A stretch of 64,000 bases of DNA from Vandammella animalimorsus (lineage in GTDB: Bacteria > Pseudomonadota > Gammaproteobacteria > Burkholderiales > Burkholderiaceae_C), in the NCBI RefSeq assembly GCF_002285285.1, contig NZ_NSJF01000002.1, positions 1 through 64,000 on the forward strand, in the 5' to 3' direction. The translations under genes and the position numbers were made by a program. Of the stretch, positions 1 through 17,559 are shown in pieces. The notes beneath the pieces were generated by a model. The model saw only the letters and a program-made list of their open reading frames with translations, was not told the DNA's origin and did not search any database. Each line of letters opens with the position of its first letter. Within the stretch, counting starts at the first letter, position 1.

Positions 1-155
1 TGCCCGAAGGCAAGGAAATGGTCATGCCTGGCGACAACGTCAGCATCACCGTCAAGCTGATTGCCCCGATCGCCATGGAAGAGGGCCTGCGTTTTGCGAT
101 CCGCGAAGGCGGTCGTACCGTCGGCGCTGGCGTGGTGGCCAAGATCATTGCCTGA
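1..155 (+). CDS. tuf: Elongation factor Tu, C-terminal end (5' cut by window edge)
   Basis: The frame is open from the left edge and stops with TGA at 153-155, giving about 50 residues of the EF-Tu C-terminal beta-barrel. Recognisable segments are [12 protein letters not shown] and [15 protein letters not shown], which are near-invariant in bacterial EF-Tu. EF-Tu carries aminoacyl-tRNA to the ribosome as a GTP complex. Its place just before tRNA-Trp, secE and nusG is the usual one for one tuf copy in Betaproteobacteria. The GTPase domain lies outside the window. Confidence 0.97.
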   Translation, partial: PEGKEMVMPGDNVSITVKLIAPIAMEEGLRFAIREGGRTVGAGVVAKIIA

Positions 156-229
156 CAAGGCGGCGCTGCAGCAAGCGATGGATTTCTGCTCCAGTAAGCA
201 GCAAGCGCTGTAGCAGAAACAAGAGCAAT

Positions 230-305
230 AGGGGTATAGCTCAATTGGCAGAGCGTCGGTCTCCAAAACCGAAGGTTGTAGGTTCGATTCCTACTGCCCC
301 TGCCA
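230..305 (+). tRNA. tRNA-Trp (anticodon CCA)
   Basis: A 76-nt cloverleaf with AGGGGTA/TGCCCCT acceptor arms, D arm, anticodon CCA at 263-265, a GGTTCGATTC T arm and an encoded 3' CCA. It sits between tuf and secE, as in many proteobacteria, and is probably co-transcribed with tuf. Confidence 0.97.
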
Positions 306-340
306 CCCGGCTCCATCGTTTGCCTTGCGTTTGATTTGAA

Positions 341-365
341 AAACCCGCCCTGTGTTGGCGGGTTT
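341..365 (+). terminator. Hairpin after tRNA-Trp
   Basis: A perfect 9-bp stem AAACCCGCC/GGCGGGTTT around a 7-nt loop lies between tRNA-Trp and secE. Only a short T run follows, so it may be a weak terminator, an attenuator or a processing signal rather than a full stop before secE. Confidence 0.6.
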
Positions 366-422
366 CGTGTATGAGTCTATGTGGTGTTTCGGGCTTGGCC
401 CGTGATGCCCAAGGAGTAAGAA

Positions 423-809
423 ATGGCTGTGTCATCGCAGGTGGAAACCGTCGGATCCGGTGCCAGTGTGGTCAAGTTGCTTGTGAGTGCTCTGCTGGTG
501 GTAGGGGGCATCGTGGCTTTTTACATGCTGGAGGCTCATGGCGGTTGGGTGCAGTGGCTGGGACTGCTGGTGGCCTTTCTGTTGGCGGCTCTGGTGTTTC
601 TGTGGTCTAACCCGGGGCGCGACTTCGTCGGTTATGTGAAAGACTCCTGGAACGAGTTGAAGAAAGTAGTTTGGCCGACCCGCAAAGAGGCCATGCAAAT
701 GACCGGATATGTGTTCGCCTTTGCCGTGATCATGGCTACATTCCTTTGGTTGACTGATGTGACGGTGGGGTGGGTGATTTTTGATTTGCTGTTGGGCTGG
801 AGGGACTGA
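423..809 (+). CDS. secE: Preprotein translocase subunit SecE
   Basis: 128 residues with three hydrophobic segments (about 17-36, 42-61 and 95-126), the three-helix form seen in E. coli. The conserved cytoplasmic amphipathic segment [17 protein letters not shown] (about 74-90) precedes the last helix and is the SecE signature that clamps SecY. An AAGGAG site lies 7 nt upstream of the ATG. The stop overlaps the nusG start (TGATG), so secE and nusG are probably translationally coupled. It acts in the inner-membrane SecYEG channel. Confidence 0.96.
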   Translation: MAVSSQVETVGSGASVVKLLVSALLVVGGIVAFYMLEAHGGWVQWLGLLVAFLLAALVFLWSNPGRDFVGYVKDSWNELKKVVWPTRKEAMQMTGYVFAFAVIMATFLWLTDVTVGWVIFDLLLGWRD

Positions 810-1390
810 TGACCGAAATGGAAAAAAGCGAGCAGCAGCCGACGTCTGAGGCCAGCAGCGGCAAGCGCTGGTACATCGTGCAAGCCTACTCCGGTATGGA
901 GAAGGCGGTGGAGCGCAATATTCTTGAGCGAGTAGCCCGTGCGGGCGTCAATCACAAGTTCGGTCGCATCCTGGTGCCTACTGAAGAAGTGGTCGAGGTC
1001 AAGAATGGCCAGCGCAAGACGACTGAGCACAAGCTCTACCCGAATTACGTCTTCGTCGAAATGGTGATGGATGACGAGAGCTGGCACCTGGTCAAGCAGA
1101 CCAGTAAGGTCACGGGTTTCGTTGGCGGGGGGCGTAACAAGCCTACGCCGATCCCGGATCGCGAAGTGCAGAAAATTCTCGAGCGCATGCAAGGCGATGG
1201 CGAGAAGCCGCGCCATAAGGTGGAGTTCATGGTGGGTGAGTTGGTGCGCGTCAAAGAAGGGCCATTTGCTGACTTCAATGGCAGCGTTGAAGAAGTCAAC
1301 TACGAGCGCAATCGTCTTCGCGTCTCGGTGATGATATTTGGCCGCTCCACCCCTGTGGAGCTGGAATTTGCCCAGGTCGAGAAGACATGA
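809..1390 (+). CDS. nusG: Transcription termination/antitermination factor NusG
   Basis: 193 residues. The NGN domain begins near residue 20 ([19 protein letters not shown]), and the C-terminal KOW domain covers about 144-171 ([16 protein letters not shown]). NusG binds RNA polymerase, suppresses pausing, and links it to Rho or to ribosomal S10. The ATG at 809 overlaps the secE stop. A second in-frame ATG three codons on (818) could also serve. A terminator hairpin follows. Confidence 0.96.
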   Translation: MTEMEKSEQQPTSEASSGKRWYIVQAYSGMEKAVERNILERVARAGVNHKFGRILVPTEEVVEVKNGQRKTTEHKLYPNYVFVEMVMDDESWHLVKQTSKVTGFVGGGRNKPTPIPDREVQKILERMQGDGEKPRHKVEFMVGELVRVKEGPFADFNGSVEEVNYERNRLRVSVMIFGRSTPVELEFAQVEKT

Positions 1391-1416
1391 CACCCCAAGG
1401 CAGATGCCTCAAGAAC

Positions 1417-1440
1417 AAAAGCCCGGCGTGCCGGGCTTTT
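1417..1440 (+). terminator. Rho-independent terminator after nusG
   Basis: Stem AAAAGCCCGG/CCGGGCTTTT with a 4-nt loop ending in a short T tract, 27 nt after the nusG stop. It separates secE-nusG from the rplK promoter. Confidence 0.9.
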
Positions 1441-1517
1441 ATGTTGCTTGCCCATTGACTGCAGCGTCGGGGTGAAGGGCTGCGTGGTATGGGATGCCCT
1501 TATTTTGAGCGATAGGC

Positions 1518-1546
1518 TTGCAGGATTTTAGGCCTGCACATATAAT
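1518..1546 (+). promoter_or_regulatory. Sigma70 promoter for rplKAJL-rpoBC
   Basis: TTGCAG at 1518-1523 and a perfect TATAAT at 1541-1546 are separated by exactly 17 bp. This is about 130 bp upstream of rplK, leaving a leader in which ribosomal protein L1 could act, as is known for the E. coli L11 operon. Confidence 0.85.
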
Positions 1547-1675
1547 TCGCGGTTCGCCGCAAAATTTGCTGTATTGACAGCTGCTTGCGCGCGATCTTTT
1601 CAATCAATCGGGGAGCCAATGGCGCCAGAGCGATGCCTTGGCGCAGTAGGCGTTGGACCCGAATAGGAGTTTTGC

Positions 1676-2107
1676 ATGGCAAAGAAAATTGTCGGCTTTA
1701 TCAAGCTGCAAGTGCCGGCGGGCAAGGCCAATCCTTCGCCTCCCATCGGCCCCGCGCTCGGTCAGCGTGGCCTGAACATCATGGAGTTCACCAAGGCGTT
1801 CAATGCGCAAACTCAGGGCATGGAGCCTGGTTTGCCTCTGCCGGTGGTGATTACTGCTTACGCGGACAAGAGCTTCACCTTCATCATCAAGACGCCGCCT
1901 GCGACGACCTTGATCAAGAAGGCCATCAAGCTGGATAAGGGCTCGTCCAACCCGAACAAGCAAAAGGTTGGCAAGATCACCCGAGCACAGCTGGAAGAGA
2001 TCGCCAAGACCAAGATGGCCGACCTCAATGCGGCCGATCTGGATGCTGCTGTGCGCATCATCGCTGGTTCTGCGCGCTCGATGGGTGTGACTGTGGAAGG
2101 GGTGTGA
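1676..2107 (+). CDS. rplK: 50S ribosomal protein L11
   Basis: 143 residues, the normal L11 length. The N-terminal domain carries the proline-rich stretch [19 protein letters not shown], and the C-terminal 23S rRNA-binding domain ends in [14 protein letters not shown]11 forms the GTPase-associated centre with 23S rRNA and L10-L12. An AGGAG site precedes the ATG. The stop is one base from the rplA start, so the pair is tightly coupled. Confidence 0.97.
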   Translation: MAKKIVGFIKLQVPAGKANPSPPIGPALGQRGLNIMEFTKAFNAQTQGMEPGLPLPVVITAYADKSFTFIIKTPPATTLIKKAIKLDKGSSNPNKQKVGKITRAQLEEIAKTKMADLNAADLDAAVRIIAGSARSMGVTVEGV

Positions 2108-2108
2108 G

Positions 2109-2804
2109 ATGGCAAAGCTGACCAAAAAGCAAAAGGCCCTGCAGGGCAAGGTCGATTCCAACAAGCTCTACCCCTGGGCTGACGCCATTGCGTTGGTGAA
2201 GGAGGCGGCGACTGCCAAGTTTGACGAGTCCATCGACGTGGCTGTGCAGCTGGGTGTGGATGCCAAGAAATCCGACCAGGTGGTGCGTGGCGCCGTGGTG
2301 CTGCCCAATGGCACTGGTAAGACGGCTCGCGTGGCCGTGTTTGCCCAGGGCTCCAAGGCCGAGGAAGCCAAGGCCGCTGGCGCCGACGTGGTGGGCATGG
2401 ACGAGCTGGCTGCCGAGTTCAAGACCGGCAATATCCCCTATGACGTGGTGATTGCCGCTCCAGATGCCATGCGTGTTGTTGGTGCACTGGGTCAGATCCT
2501 GGGCCCGCGCGGCCTGATGCCCAACCCCAAGGTTGGCACTGTGACGCCCGACGTTGCCACGGCCGTGAAGAATGCCAAGGCAGGTCAGGTGCAGTTCCGT
2601 GTGGACAAGGCTGGCATCATCCATGGCACCATCGGTCGTCGCTCGTTCGAGAGTGAGAAGCTGCAGCAAAACCTGCAGGCGCTGATCGAGGCGCTGAACA
2701 AGGCCAAGCCCGCTGGCGCCAAGGGCGTGTACCTGCGCAAGGTGGCTGTGTCCTCGACCATGGGTATCGGCGTGCGCGTTGATACGCAAACCATCTCTGC
2801 CTGA
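2109..2804 (+). CDS. rplA: 50S ribosomal protein L1
   Basis: 231 residues, full length for L1. The conserved segment [15 protein letters not shown] lies near 130-145, and the C-terminal TMGIGVRVD motif is present. L1 forms the mobile stalk at the ribosomal E site. In E. coli it represses its own operon by binding the L11 leader. It is followed by the structured leader of rplJ. Confidence 0.97.
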   Translation: MAKLTKKQKALQGKVDSNKLYPWADAIALVKEAATAKFDESIDVAVQLGVDAKKSDQVVRGAVVLPNGTGKTARVAVFAQGSKAEEAKAAGADVVGMDELAAEFKTGNIPYDVVIAAPDAMRVVGALGQILGPRGLMPNPKVGTVTPDVATAVKNAKAGQVQFRVDKAGIIHGTIGRRSFESEKLQQNLQALIEALNKAKPAGAKGVYLRKVAVSSTMGIGVRVDTQTISA

Positions 2805-3156
2805 TTTGGGGGCGAGACGGACCTGGGCTTGCCTGAGTACGGCAGGTTTGGGTCGAACAAAAAAATTCCTGCATCTTCAACGGCTTCATGGTCGTTGAAG
2901 ATGCGGGTTCAGGTGGGCTGCCGGTGCCTCTCTTTACCGAAGGTGCCGGCAGGTCATCCGAGACCGCTGGTGTAGGGCCTCTGGCCTTGCTTAAGCCGCC
3001 TGCTGCGTCGCATGACTTTTGGGGCGGGCCAGCGTAGATGGTGCCCACTGTGGAGAAACACACTGATATTCTCTGGCAGTTGGTCGCTTAACTGGGCGCA
3101 ATGCCGCAATGCTTGGCATGTCGGGCAGAGCAGCATTGCATTGAAAGGAGAGGACC
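2805..3156 (+). promoter_or_regulatory. Structured rplJ (L10) leader, 352 bp without a gene
   Basis: Two strong hairpins are visible: a perfect 12-bp stem (2871-2882 with 2893-2904) and a 12-bp stem with two G-U pairs (2918-2929 with 2941-2952). The rest, to the ribosome-binding site, looks structured but has no coding frame. Position and structure fit the L10 leader, where the L10-(L12)4 complex represses rplJL translation. The kink-turn itself was not verified. Confidence 0.6.
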
Positions 3157-3657
3157 TTGAGTCTGAATCGCAGTCAAAAAGAGGCAGTCGTCGCACAGGT
3201 GGCTGACCTCGCCGCCAAATCCCAGACGCTGGTGATGGCGGAGTACCGTGGCATCACGGTGGCTGATCTGACACAGCTGCGCATCAAGGCCCGCGAGCAG
3301 AACGTGACCCTGAGCGTGTTGAAGAACACGCTGGCACGTCGCGCCGTGGCTGGCAGTGCGTTCGAGGTGGTGTCTGACCAGCTCACGGGGCCGCTGATCT
3401 ATGGTTTTTCGGAAGACGCCGTTGCCGCCGCCAAGGTGGTGGCCGATTTCGCCAAGACCAATGACAAGCTGGTGATCCGTGGTGGTGCATACGAAGGCAA
3501 GCCTTTGGATGCCGATGCTGTCAAGCAATTGGCAAGCATCCCCACCAAGGAAGTGCTGCTGTCGCAGCTGCTTGGCCTGATGCAATCGCCCGTCTCGCGC
3601 ACAGCGCGCGTGCTGGCAGCGCTGGCCGAGAAAAAGGGCGAAGAAGCAGCCGCCTGA
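3157..3657 (+). CDS. rplJ: 50S ribosomal protein L10
   Basis: 166 residues from a TTG start chosen because AAAGGAGAGG lies just upstream and the protein then begins [14 protein letters not shown], matching the L10 N-terminus. L10 anchors L7/L12 dimers through its C-terminal helix and binds 23S rRNA. The weak TTG start combined with a structured leader fits translational autoregulation of rplJL. Confidence 0.96.
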   Translation: MSLNRSQKEAVVAQVADLAAKSQTLVMAEYRGITVADLTQLRIKAREQNVTLSVLKNTLARRAVAGSAFEVVSDQLTGPLIYGFSEDAVAAAKVVADFAKTNDKLVIRGGAYEGKPLDADAVKQLASIPTKEVLLSQLLGLMQSPVSRTARVLAALAEKKGEEAAA

Positions 3658-3765
3658 TGACCCCTGCCGAGCCTGCCGGTCGATTTTTCGATCGGGCGCT
3701 GCAACCATCACAGGCGCTAGGCTGGCAACCCAATGAACTGAATCAATTGCAAAGAGGATTTCAAA

Positions 3766-4143
3766 ATGGCATTCGATAAAGACGCATTCCTGACGGCTCT
3801 GGACAGCATGACCGTGCTGGAACTGAACGACCTGGTCAAGGCGATCGAAGAGAAGTTTGGCGTGAGCGCTGCTGCAATGGCTGCTCCTGCCGCCGCTGGT
3901 GGCGGTGGCGCCGCTGCTGCTGCAGAAGAAAAGACCGAGTTCAACCTGGAGCTCAAGGACGCTGGCAGCAACAAGGTCTCCGTGATCAAGGCCGTGCGCG
4001 AAATCACCGGCCTGGGCCTGAAGGAAGCCAAGGACCTGGTCGATGGCGCACCCAAGACCGTCAAGGAAGGCATGCCCAAGGCCGATGCAGAAGCCGCTCT
4101 GAAGAAGCTGGAAGAAGCTGGCGCCAAGGCCGAACTGAAGTAA
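3766..4143 (+). CDS. rplL: 50S ribosomal protein L7/L12
   Basis: 125 residues. It has an N-terminal dimerisation domain, an alanine/glycine-rich hinge (about 38-55), and a C-terminal factor-binding domain with [27 protein letters not shown] and a [11 protein letters not shown] end. It recruits translation GTPases to the ribosome. An AGAGGA site precedes the ATG, 108 bp after rplJ. Confidence 0.97.
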   Translation: MAFDKDAFLTALDSMTVLELNDLVKAIEEKFGVSAAAMAAPAAAGGGGAAAAAEEKTEFNLELKDAGSNKVSVIKAVREITGLGLKEAKDLVDGAPKTVKEGMPKADAEAALKKLEEAGAKAELK

Positions 4144-4499
4144 TCGCTTCAGAGCGACGACAGCCAGGCGCGCACGAAGTGCAGCTGCCTGGCTCTTGTC
4201 GTTTTGGGCTGGGCAGGCCACAAGCCTGCTTGCCTGCCCGCCCAAGCGCGCTGCAGAGTGCAGACGAAAGCGTTCCTCGTGGAGCGTTTTGGTGTGCTTT
4301 CTGAATTCACGACACAGCAAGGCACCTTGGTCGGGCGGTGTGCAATGCACCGCCGTCAGCCATGGTTGGTAGTGGCCAACCGCCAAGACTTGAGCGCCAC
4401 GTCTTTTGCGCCCCCGGCACCCGGGCCCTGCGCGCTGGAGCTGCGCTTGCAAGTACAACCGTCGAAGAATCCCCCTGAACCCTTCAGACCGGAGATCTC
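4144..4499 (+). promoter_or_regulatory. rplL-rpoB intergenic region with three hairpins
   Basis: There is no gene in these 356 bp. The first hairpin (about 4157-4202) pairs ACGACA-GCCAGGC with GCCTGGC-TCT-TGTCGT and ends in a short T tract, so it reads as an attenuator. A second 8-bp stem pairs 4211-4218 with 4232-4239. A third, G-U-rich stem lies at about 4267-4290. In E. coli the matching region holds an attenuator and an RNase III site that lower rpoBC expression relative to the ribosomal genes. Confidence 0.65.
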
Positions 4500-8618
<4,119 letters not shown>

Positions 8619-8639
8619 TGAGCCAAAGGAGTTCACACC

Positions 8640-12869
<4,230 letters not shown>

Positions 12870-12872
12870 CGC

Positions 12873-12892
12873 AAAGCCCCCTGCGGGGCTTT
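12873..12892 (+). terminator. Terminator hairpin after rpoC
   Basis: Stem AAAGCCCC/GGGGCTTT with a CTGC loop, starting three bases after the rpoC stop. The T run is short. Confidence 0.8.
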
Positions 12893-12940
12893 GAACGCGC
12901 GGTATAGCGGCTCCTTGAGCTCGCATTTGCGCGCAACCCA

Positions 12941-12971
12941 CGACAACGCCCGCAAACAGCGGGCGTTGTCG
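12941..12971. terminator. Second, perfect hairpin after rpoC
   Basis: A perfect 13-bp inverted repeat CGACAACGCCCGC/GCGGGCGTTGTCG around AAACA. It lacks a long T tract. It may back up the first terminator or act in both directions. Confidence 0.65.
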
Positions 12972-13054
12972 CGTCTGTGGCCATGCCAATGCCAAGTGGC
13001 TGCATGCGGGGCGATGCCAGCCGGCGGCTGCGTTGGTGCTTTTATGATGCGGCC

Positions 13055-14455
13055 ATGCTGACTGTTGCCTCGCCCCCCCCACGTTGTGAGCCGCCGCTGG
13101 CGGAACTAATCGATCTTGCGGCCCAGGGGCTGATGCAGGTTGTGCAGGGCCAGTCGGCGCGTGAGGTGGTGGCCAGCTGGCCTGCCACGGCCAGCCGGCC
13201 CGGCGCGCAGGCCCTGCTCTACACCGCGCTGCGGCAATGGGGGCAGGCGCAGGGGCTGATCGCGTTGCTGGCGCGGCGCGCCCCCAGCCGCGCGGTGCAG
13301 GCCCGGCTAGGGGTGGCGTTGGCCTTGCTACTGGCGCCGCAGGAGGCGGCCTATGCCCCGCATACGGTGGTCAACCAGACGGTGCAGGCCATGCGCCGCC
13401 AGCGTGCCTTGGCGGCGCAGGCCGGCTTCGTCAATGCCTGCCTGCGGCGTTTTCTGCGCGAGCGCGCGCAGCTGGAAGCGGCGCTGCAAGGCGATGAGCA
13501 AGCCCGCTGGAATCACCCGGCCTGGTGGGTGCGCCAGCTGCGCCAGGATCACCCGGCGCATTGGCAGGCTGTGCTGCAGGCCAATCAGCAGCGCGCGCCC
13601 CTGACGCTGCGCGTCAATGAAAGCCTGTTGTCACGCCAGGAATATGCCCAGCAGCTGCAGCAGGCCGGTATTCAGGCCCGAGCGGTGGCGCAGGCTGGGT
13701 TGGAGCTGGCCCAGGCCGTGGATGTGCGCCAGCTGCCTGGCTTTGACCGGGGCTGGTTCTCGGTGCAGGATGCGGCTGCGCAGCGCGCAGCGCCCATGCT
13801 GCTGGAAGGGTTTGCACCGCCCGCCAGTGCGGCAGCGCCCTGGCTGGCGCTCGATGCCTGTGCCGCGCCAGGCGGCAAGACGGCGCATCTGCTGGAGTGG
13901 GCGGCGGTACGCGGAGTGCCCATGCAGTTGCTGGCCATGGATGTGGATGCGGCGCGTTGTCAGCGCATCACGCAGAATCTGCAGCGCCTGCAGTTGCCGC
14001 AGGCGCAAGTGGTGGTGGCCGACGCCAGCGCCCCGCAGCGCTGGCGCCAGTCGCTGCTGGGCGATCGCCTACTGGATTTGCTGTTGCTGGATGCGCCCTG
14101 CTCGGCCTCGGGCATCGTGCGCCGACATGCCGATATCCGTTGGTTGCGCCGCGCCGAGGACTTGACCGAGCTGGCGCAGCGCCAGGCTTTGCTGCTGCAG
14201 CGCCTCTGGCCCTTGCTGCGCCCCGGCGGGCGCTTGCTGTACTGCACCTGCTCGGTGTTCCATTGCGAGGGCCAAAGGCAGATCGAGCGCTTCATGCGCG
14301 CGCAGGCCGACGCCGAGCTGCTGGGCCCCATGCTGCAATTGCTGCCGACGCCGCCGCAGGAGCTGGCACATGATGGCCAGGGCCAGGAGCCGGACGCGAT
14401 GGGCAGCCACGATGGCTTTTTCTATGCGCTGCTGCACAAACGCGCCGCGCAGTAA
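13055..14455 (+). CDS. rsmB: 16S rRNA m5C967 methyltransferase RsmB (Sun/Fmu)
   Basis: 466 residues from the ATG at 13055. An earlier in-frame ATG at 12977 would add 26 residues unlike the family. The N-terminal part is the NusB-like RNA-binding domain. The C-terminal part is the SAM methyltransferase, with LDACAAPGGKTAHLLE (SAM site), DAPCSASGI (Cys349) and YCTCSVF (Cys399). The two cysteines are 50 residues apart, as are Cys325 and catalytic Cys375 in E. coli RsmB. It methylates C967 of 16S rRNA. The sensor kinase gene follows after 54 bp. Confidence 0.94.
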   Translation: MLTVASPPPRCEPPLAELIDLAAQGLMQVVQGQSAREVVASWPATASRPGAQALLYTALRQWGQAQGLIALLARRAPSRAVQARLGVALALLLAPQEAAYAPHTVVNQTVQAMRRQRALAAQAGFVNACLRRFLRERAQLEAALQGDEQARWNHPAWWVRQLRQDHPAHWQAVLQANQQRAPLTLRVNESLLSRQEYAQQLQQAGIQARAVAQAGLELAQAVDVRQLPGFDRGWFSVQDAAAQRAAPMLLEGFAPPASAAAPWLALDACAAPGGKTAHLLEWAAVRGVPMQLLAMDVDAARCQRITQNLQRLQLPQAQVVVADASAPQRWRQSLLGDRLLDLLLLDAPCSASGIVRRHADIRWLRRAEDLTELAQRQALLLQRLWPLLRPGGRLLYCTCSVFHCEGQRQIERFMRAQADAELLGPMLQLLPTPPQELAHDGQGQEPDAMGSHDGFFYALLHKRAAQ

Positions 14456-14509
14456 CGCATGCATGGCGGTGCGCAGCCTGGGCGCGCGCCGCAGCGGGAA
14501 TCACGAAGA

Positions 14510-16792
14510 ATGACAGTATCCACTTCCTCGGCCAAGAAAAGCCGCCGCTTGCGCTGGACGCTGGGCGTGATCTTGGCCGTGATCATGGCCATTGCCCTGG
14601 TTTTGCTGTTCGTGCTGGCCCTGGCCACCGACAGCCATGGCCTCTACGAGCAGTACTACCCTTGGCTCTTGGGCTTCAATGGCGTGGTGGCGGCTTTGCT
14701 GCTGCTGATCCTGGCCTGGGGCGGCTGGCGCCTGTACCGGCGTTTGCAGCAAAACAAGTTTGGCAGCCGCCTGCTCATCAAGCTGGCTGCGCTGTTTTGC
14801 GTGGTGGGCATCCTGCCCGGCGCGCTGGTGTATGTGATTTCCTACCAGTTCGTCTCGCGCTCCATCGAGAACTGGTTCGACGTGCGCGTGGAAAACGCGC
14901 TGAGCGCCGGCGTGGGCATGGCCAGCACCACCTTGGATGCCTGGGTCGTCAACACCACGGCGCGCGCGCGCTACTCGGCCAACCAGCTCGAACAGGTGCG
15001 CTCGGCCTCGCTGGCCATTGCGCTGGAGCAGATCCGTGAGCAATTCGATGCCGACGACGTGGTGCTCTGGCGCGCCAATGGCGAGGTGGACGTCAGCACC
15101 GGCGCGCCTGGATCGGCGCTGCCCCATCGGCCTTCGGCCCAGGCCTTTCGCCTGGCCCGCGAGCAGCGCGAATGGGCCGCGCTCGAAGGCCTGGAGCAGG
15201 CCCAAAGCGATGGCCAGGCGCCGGTGCAGGTGCAGACCCTGGTGCTGGTGCGCGGCATTGGCGGCACGCTGCAACTGGGCACGGACGACGTACGCTTTCT
15301 GCAAATCACCGTGCCCGTGCCCCAGGTGCTGGTGGCCGATGCCTTTGCCGTGCGCCAGGCCAATGACGAATACCAGCAGCGCGCGCAGGGCCGCCACGGG
15401 CTGCGGCGCATGTACATTGGCACGCTCACGCTGAGTCTGTTCCTGGCGGTATTTGGCGCCATCGTGCTGGCCGTGCTGCTGGGCAACCAAATCCTGCGGC
15501 CCGTGCTCATCCTGGCCGATGGCGTCAAGGAAGTGGCCGCGGGCAACCTCAACCCCAAGGTGGCCTTGCCGCGCAACGATGAGCTCGGCGGCCTCACGCG
15601 CGCCTTTGCGCTGATGACCCACCAGCTGGCCACGGCGCGCGCCTCCGAGCAAAAAAGCCTGGCTGCGCTCGACGCCTCGCGTGAGCAGCTGCAGACCATT
15701 CTGGACAACCTGACTGCGGGGGTGCTGGTGCTCGACACTCAAGGCCACATCGTCTCGGCCAATCCGGGGGCGACCCGGGTACTGCGCGCGCCGCTGGCCG
15801 CCTATGCCGGGCGGGAGCTGGCCGAGGTGCCCGATCTGCACGAATTTGCCCAGGCCGTGCGCCAGCGCTTCGACAGCTTTCTGGCCGGCGAGCGCGATGT
15901 GGGCCACTGGCAGCACACCTACGAGCTGTACGCGCCACCACAGGGCGCTGCGCCTGCGGCGGCCAAGGAATTCGCACTCAGCATCGTGGCCCGTGGCGCA
16001 TTGCTGCCCGATGGCAACCGGCTGGTGGTGATCGACGACATCTCCGACGTGGTCTCGGCCCAGCGCGCCGAAGCCTGGGGCGAAGTGGCGCGTCGCCTGG
16101 CGCACGAAATCAAAAATCCGCTCACCCCCATCCAGCTCTCGGCCGAGCGCCTGCAAATGCGCCTGACGGGCAAGCTGCCCGAAAAGGAAGAAGGTATCCT
16201 GCAAAAATCGGTGCAAACCATCGTCGATCAGGTCGATGCCATGCAGCGCCTGGTCAACGAATTTCGCGACTATGCGCGCCTGCCCACGGCGCGCCTCGAA
16301 GTGCTGGACCTCAATGCGCTGGTGCATGATGTGCTGCAGCTCTACGGCACGGAAAACGCCAGCTTCGGCATCGTGGCCCAACTCGAGCCGGGCTGCCCGC
16401 CCATCCTGGGCGATGCGATGCAATTGCGCCAAGTCATCCACAATCTCTTACAGAATGCGCAGGATGCAAGCCTGCAAGCCCAAGAGAATCGTGCAGAATT
16501 GCCAGCAAAAATCATGGTAAGTACCCATTGGAGTGAGGCGGCGCGGCGAGTGCGCTTGTGTGTGGAGGACAACGGCACCGGCTTTCCGGACAGCATGCTC
16601 CGGCGCGTTTTTGAGCCCTACGTCACCACCAAGGCCAAGGGCACGGGCCTGGGGCTGGCGGTCGTCAAGAAGATCGCCGACGAGCACCACGCGCTGATTG
16701 ATTTAGGCAATGTGCAAAACGAGCAGGGGGAGGTCGTGGGTGCGCGCATATCGCTGTCGTTCGAGCCAGCGGCGCCGGCGCATCCCGCGTGA
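14510..16792 (+). CDS. ntrY: NtrY-like membrane sensor histidine kinase
   Basis: 760 residues from the ATG at 14510; an upstream in-frame ATG lies within 4 bp of the rsmB stop and lacks a good ribosome-binding site. There are three hydrophobic helices in the first 120 residues, a periplasmic-type segment, a fourth helix near 305-325, HAMP, a PAS domain (LQTILDNLTAGVLVLD), a HisKA domain with RRLAHEIKNPLTPIQL (phospho-acceptor His532), and a HATPase with VEDNGTGFPD and KGTGLGLAVVKKI. This order matches NtrY. The stimulus is unknown. The partner regulator follows directly. Confidence 0.85.
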   Translation: MTVSTSSAKKSRRLRWTLGVILAVIMAIALVLLFVLALATDSHGLYEQYYPWLLGFNGVVAALLLLILAWGGWRLYRRLQQNKFGSRLLIKLAALFCVVGILPGALVYVISYQFVSRSIENWFDVRVENALSAGVGMASTTLDAWVVNTTARARYSANQLEQVRSASLAIALEQIREQFDADDVVLWRANGEVDVSTGAPGSALPHRPSAQAFRLAREQREWAALEGLEQAQSDGQAPVQVQTLVLVRGIGGTLQLGTDDVRFLQITVPVPQVLVADAFAVRQANDEYQQRAQGRHGLRRMYIGTLTLSLFLAVFGAIVLAVLLGNQILRPVLILADGVKEVAAGNLNPKVALPRNDELGGLTRAFALMTHQLATARASEQKSLAALDASREQLQTILDNLTAGVLVLDTQGHIVSANPGATRVLRAPLAAYAGRELAEVPDLHEFAQAVRQRFDSFLAGERDVGHWQHTYELYAPPQGAAPAAAKEFALSIVARGALLPDGNRLVVIDDISDVVSAQRAEAWGEVARRLAHEIKNPLTPIQLSAERLQMRLTGKLPEKEEGILQKSVQTIVDQVDAMQRLVNEFRDYARLPTARLEVLDLNALVHDVLQLYGTENASFGIVAQLEPGCPPILGDAMQLRQVIHNLLQNAQDASLQAQENRAELPAKIMVSTHWSEAARRVRLCVEDNGTGFPDSMLRRVFEPYVTTKAKGTGLGLAVVKKIADEHHALIDLGNVQNEQGEVVGARISLSFEPAAPAHPA

Positions 16793-16836
16793 GACGCTCG
16801 CAGCGAGAACTCGAAAACAAACGGTTACCGAAGAAC

Positions 16837-17547
16837 ATGGCAAACATATTGGTTGTGGATGACGAGCTGGGCATCAGGGACCTGCTCTCCGAAATACTCA
16901 ACGACGAAGGCCATCATGTCGACCTGGCGCAAAACGCAGGCCAGGCCCGCACGGCATGCGGCGAAAGCAAATACGACCTGGTGCTGTTGGACATCTGGAT
17001 GCCCGACACGGACGGCGTCAGCCTGCTCAAGGAATGGTCTCTGGCCGGGCAGCTCGACATGCCCGTCATCATGATGAGCGGCCACGCCACCATAGACACC
17101 GCCGTCGAGGCCACGCGCATTGGCGCGTTCTCGTTCCTGGAAAAACCCATTACCCTGCAAAAACTGCTCAAGGCAGTGAATCAGGCGCTGGAGAAAAGTT
17201 CGCCGGCGGCCATGGTCAGCGCAGCCAGCAGCGCCATGGACAAGATTACCCAGGCGAGCGCCCCCCAACCCCCTGCAACAACTTCGCCCCCGGATGCCCA
17301 CGTCATCCGCGCCATCCCGCCAGAAAAAACATTGCCTGAGCAGCATCAGGACTTTGATCTGGATCGCCCACTGCGCGAAGCTCGGGACCATTTCGAAAAA
17401 GCCTACTTCGAGTTCCACCTGGCGCGCGAGGGCGGCTCCATGACGCGCGTGGCGGAAAAAACCGGCCTGGAGCGCACCCACCTCTACCGCAAGCTGCGCC
17501 AGCTTGGCGTAGAGCTGGGTAAGCGGCGCAACAGCAGCGTGTCGTGA
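16837..17547 (+). CDS. REC-Fis response regulator, partner of the NtrY-like kinase
   Basis: 236 residues from ATG at 16837 (MANILVVDDELGIRD). The receiver domain has Asp52 (LVLLDIWMPD) as phospho-acceptor, and the conserved Thr/Ser and Lys positions are visible (MMSGHAT, EKP). A low-complexity Pro/Ala/Ser linker of about 55 residues follows, then a Fis-type helix-turn-helix at the end (GSMTRVAEKTGLERTHLYRK). NtrX proteins normally carry a sigma54-interacting AAA+ domain between these parts. It is absent, with no GAFTGA or Walker motifs, so the protein cannot act as a sigma54 activator and more resembles the RegA/ActR layout. Confidence 0.85.
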   Translation: MANILVVDDELGIRDLLSEILNDEGHHVDLAQNAGQARTACGESKYDLVLLDIWMPDTDGVSLLKEWSLAGQLDMPVIMMSGHATIDTAVEATRIGAFSFLEKPITLQKLLKAVNQALEKSSPAAMVSAASSAMDKITQASAPQPPATTSPPDAHVIRAIPPEKTLPEQHQDFDLDRPLREARDHFEKAYFEFHLAREGGSMTRVAEKTGLERTHLYRKLRQLGVELGKRRNSSVS

Positions 17548-17559
17548 TGGGCCGCAGCC

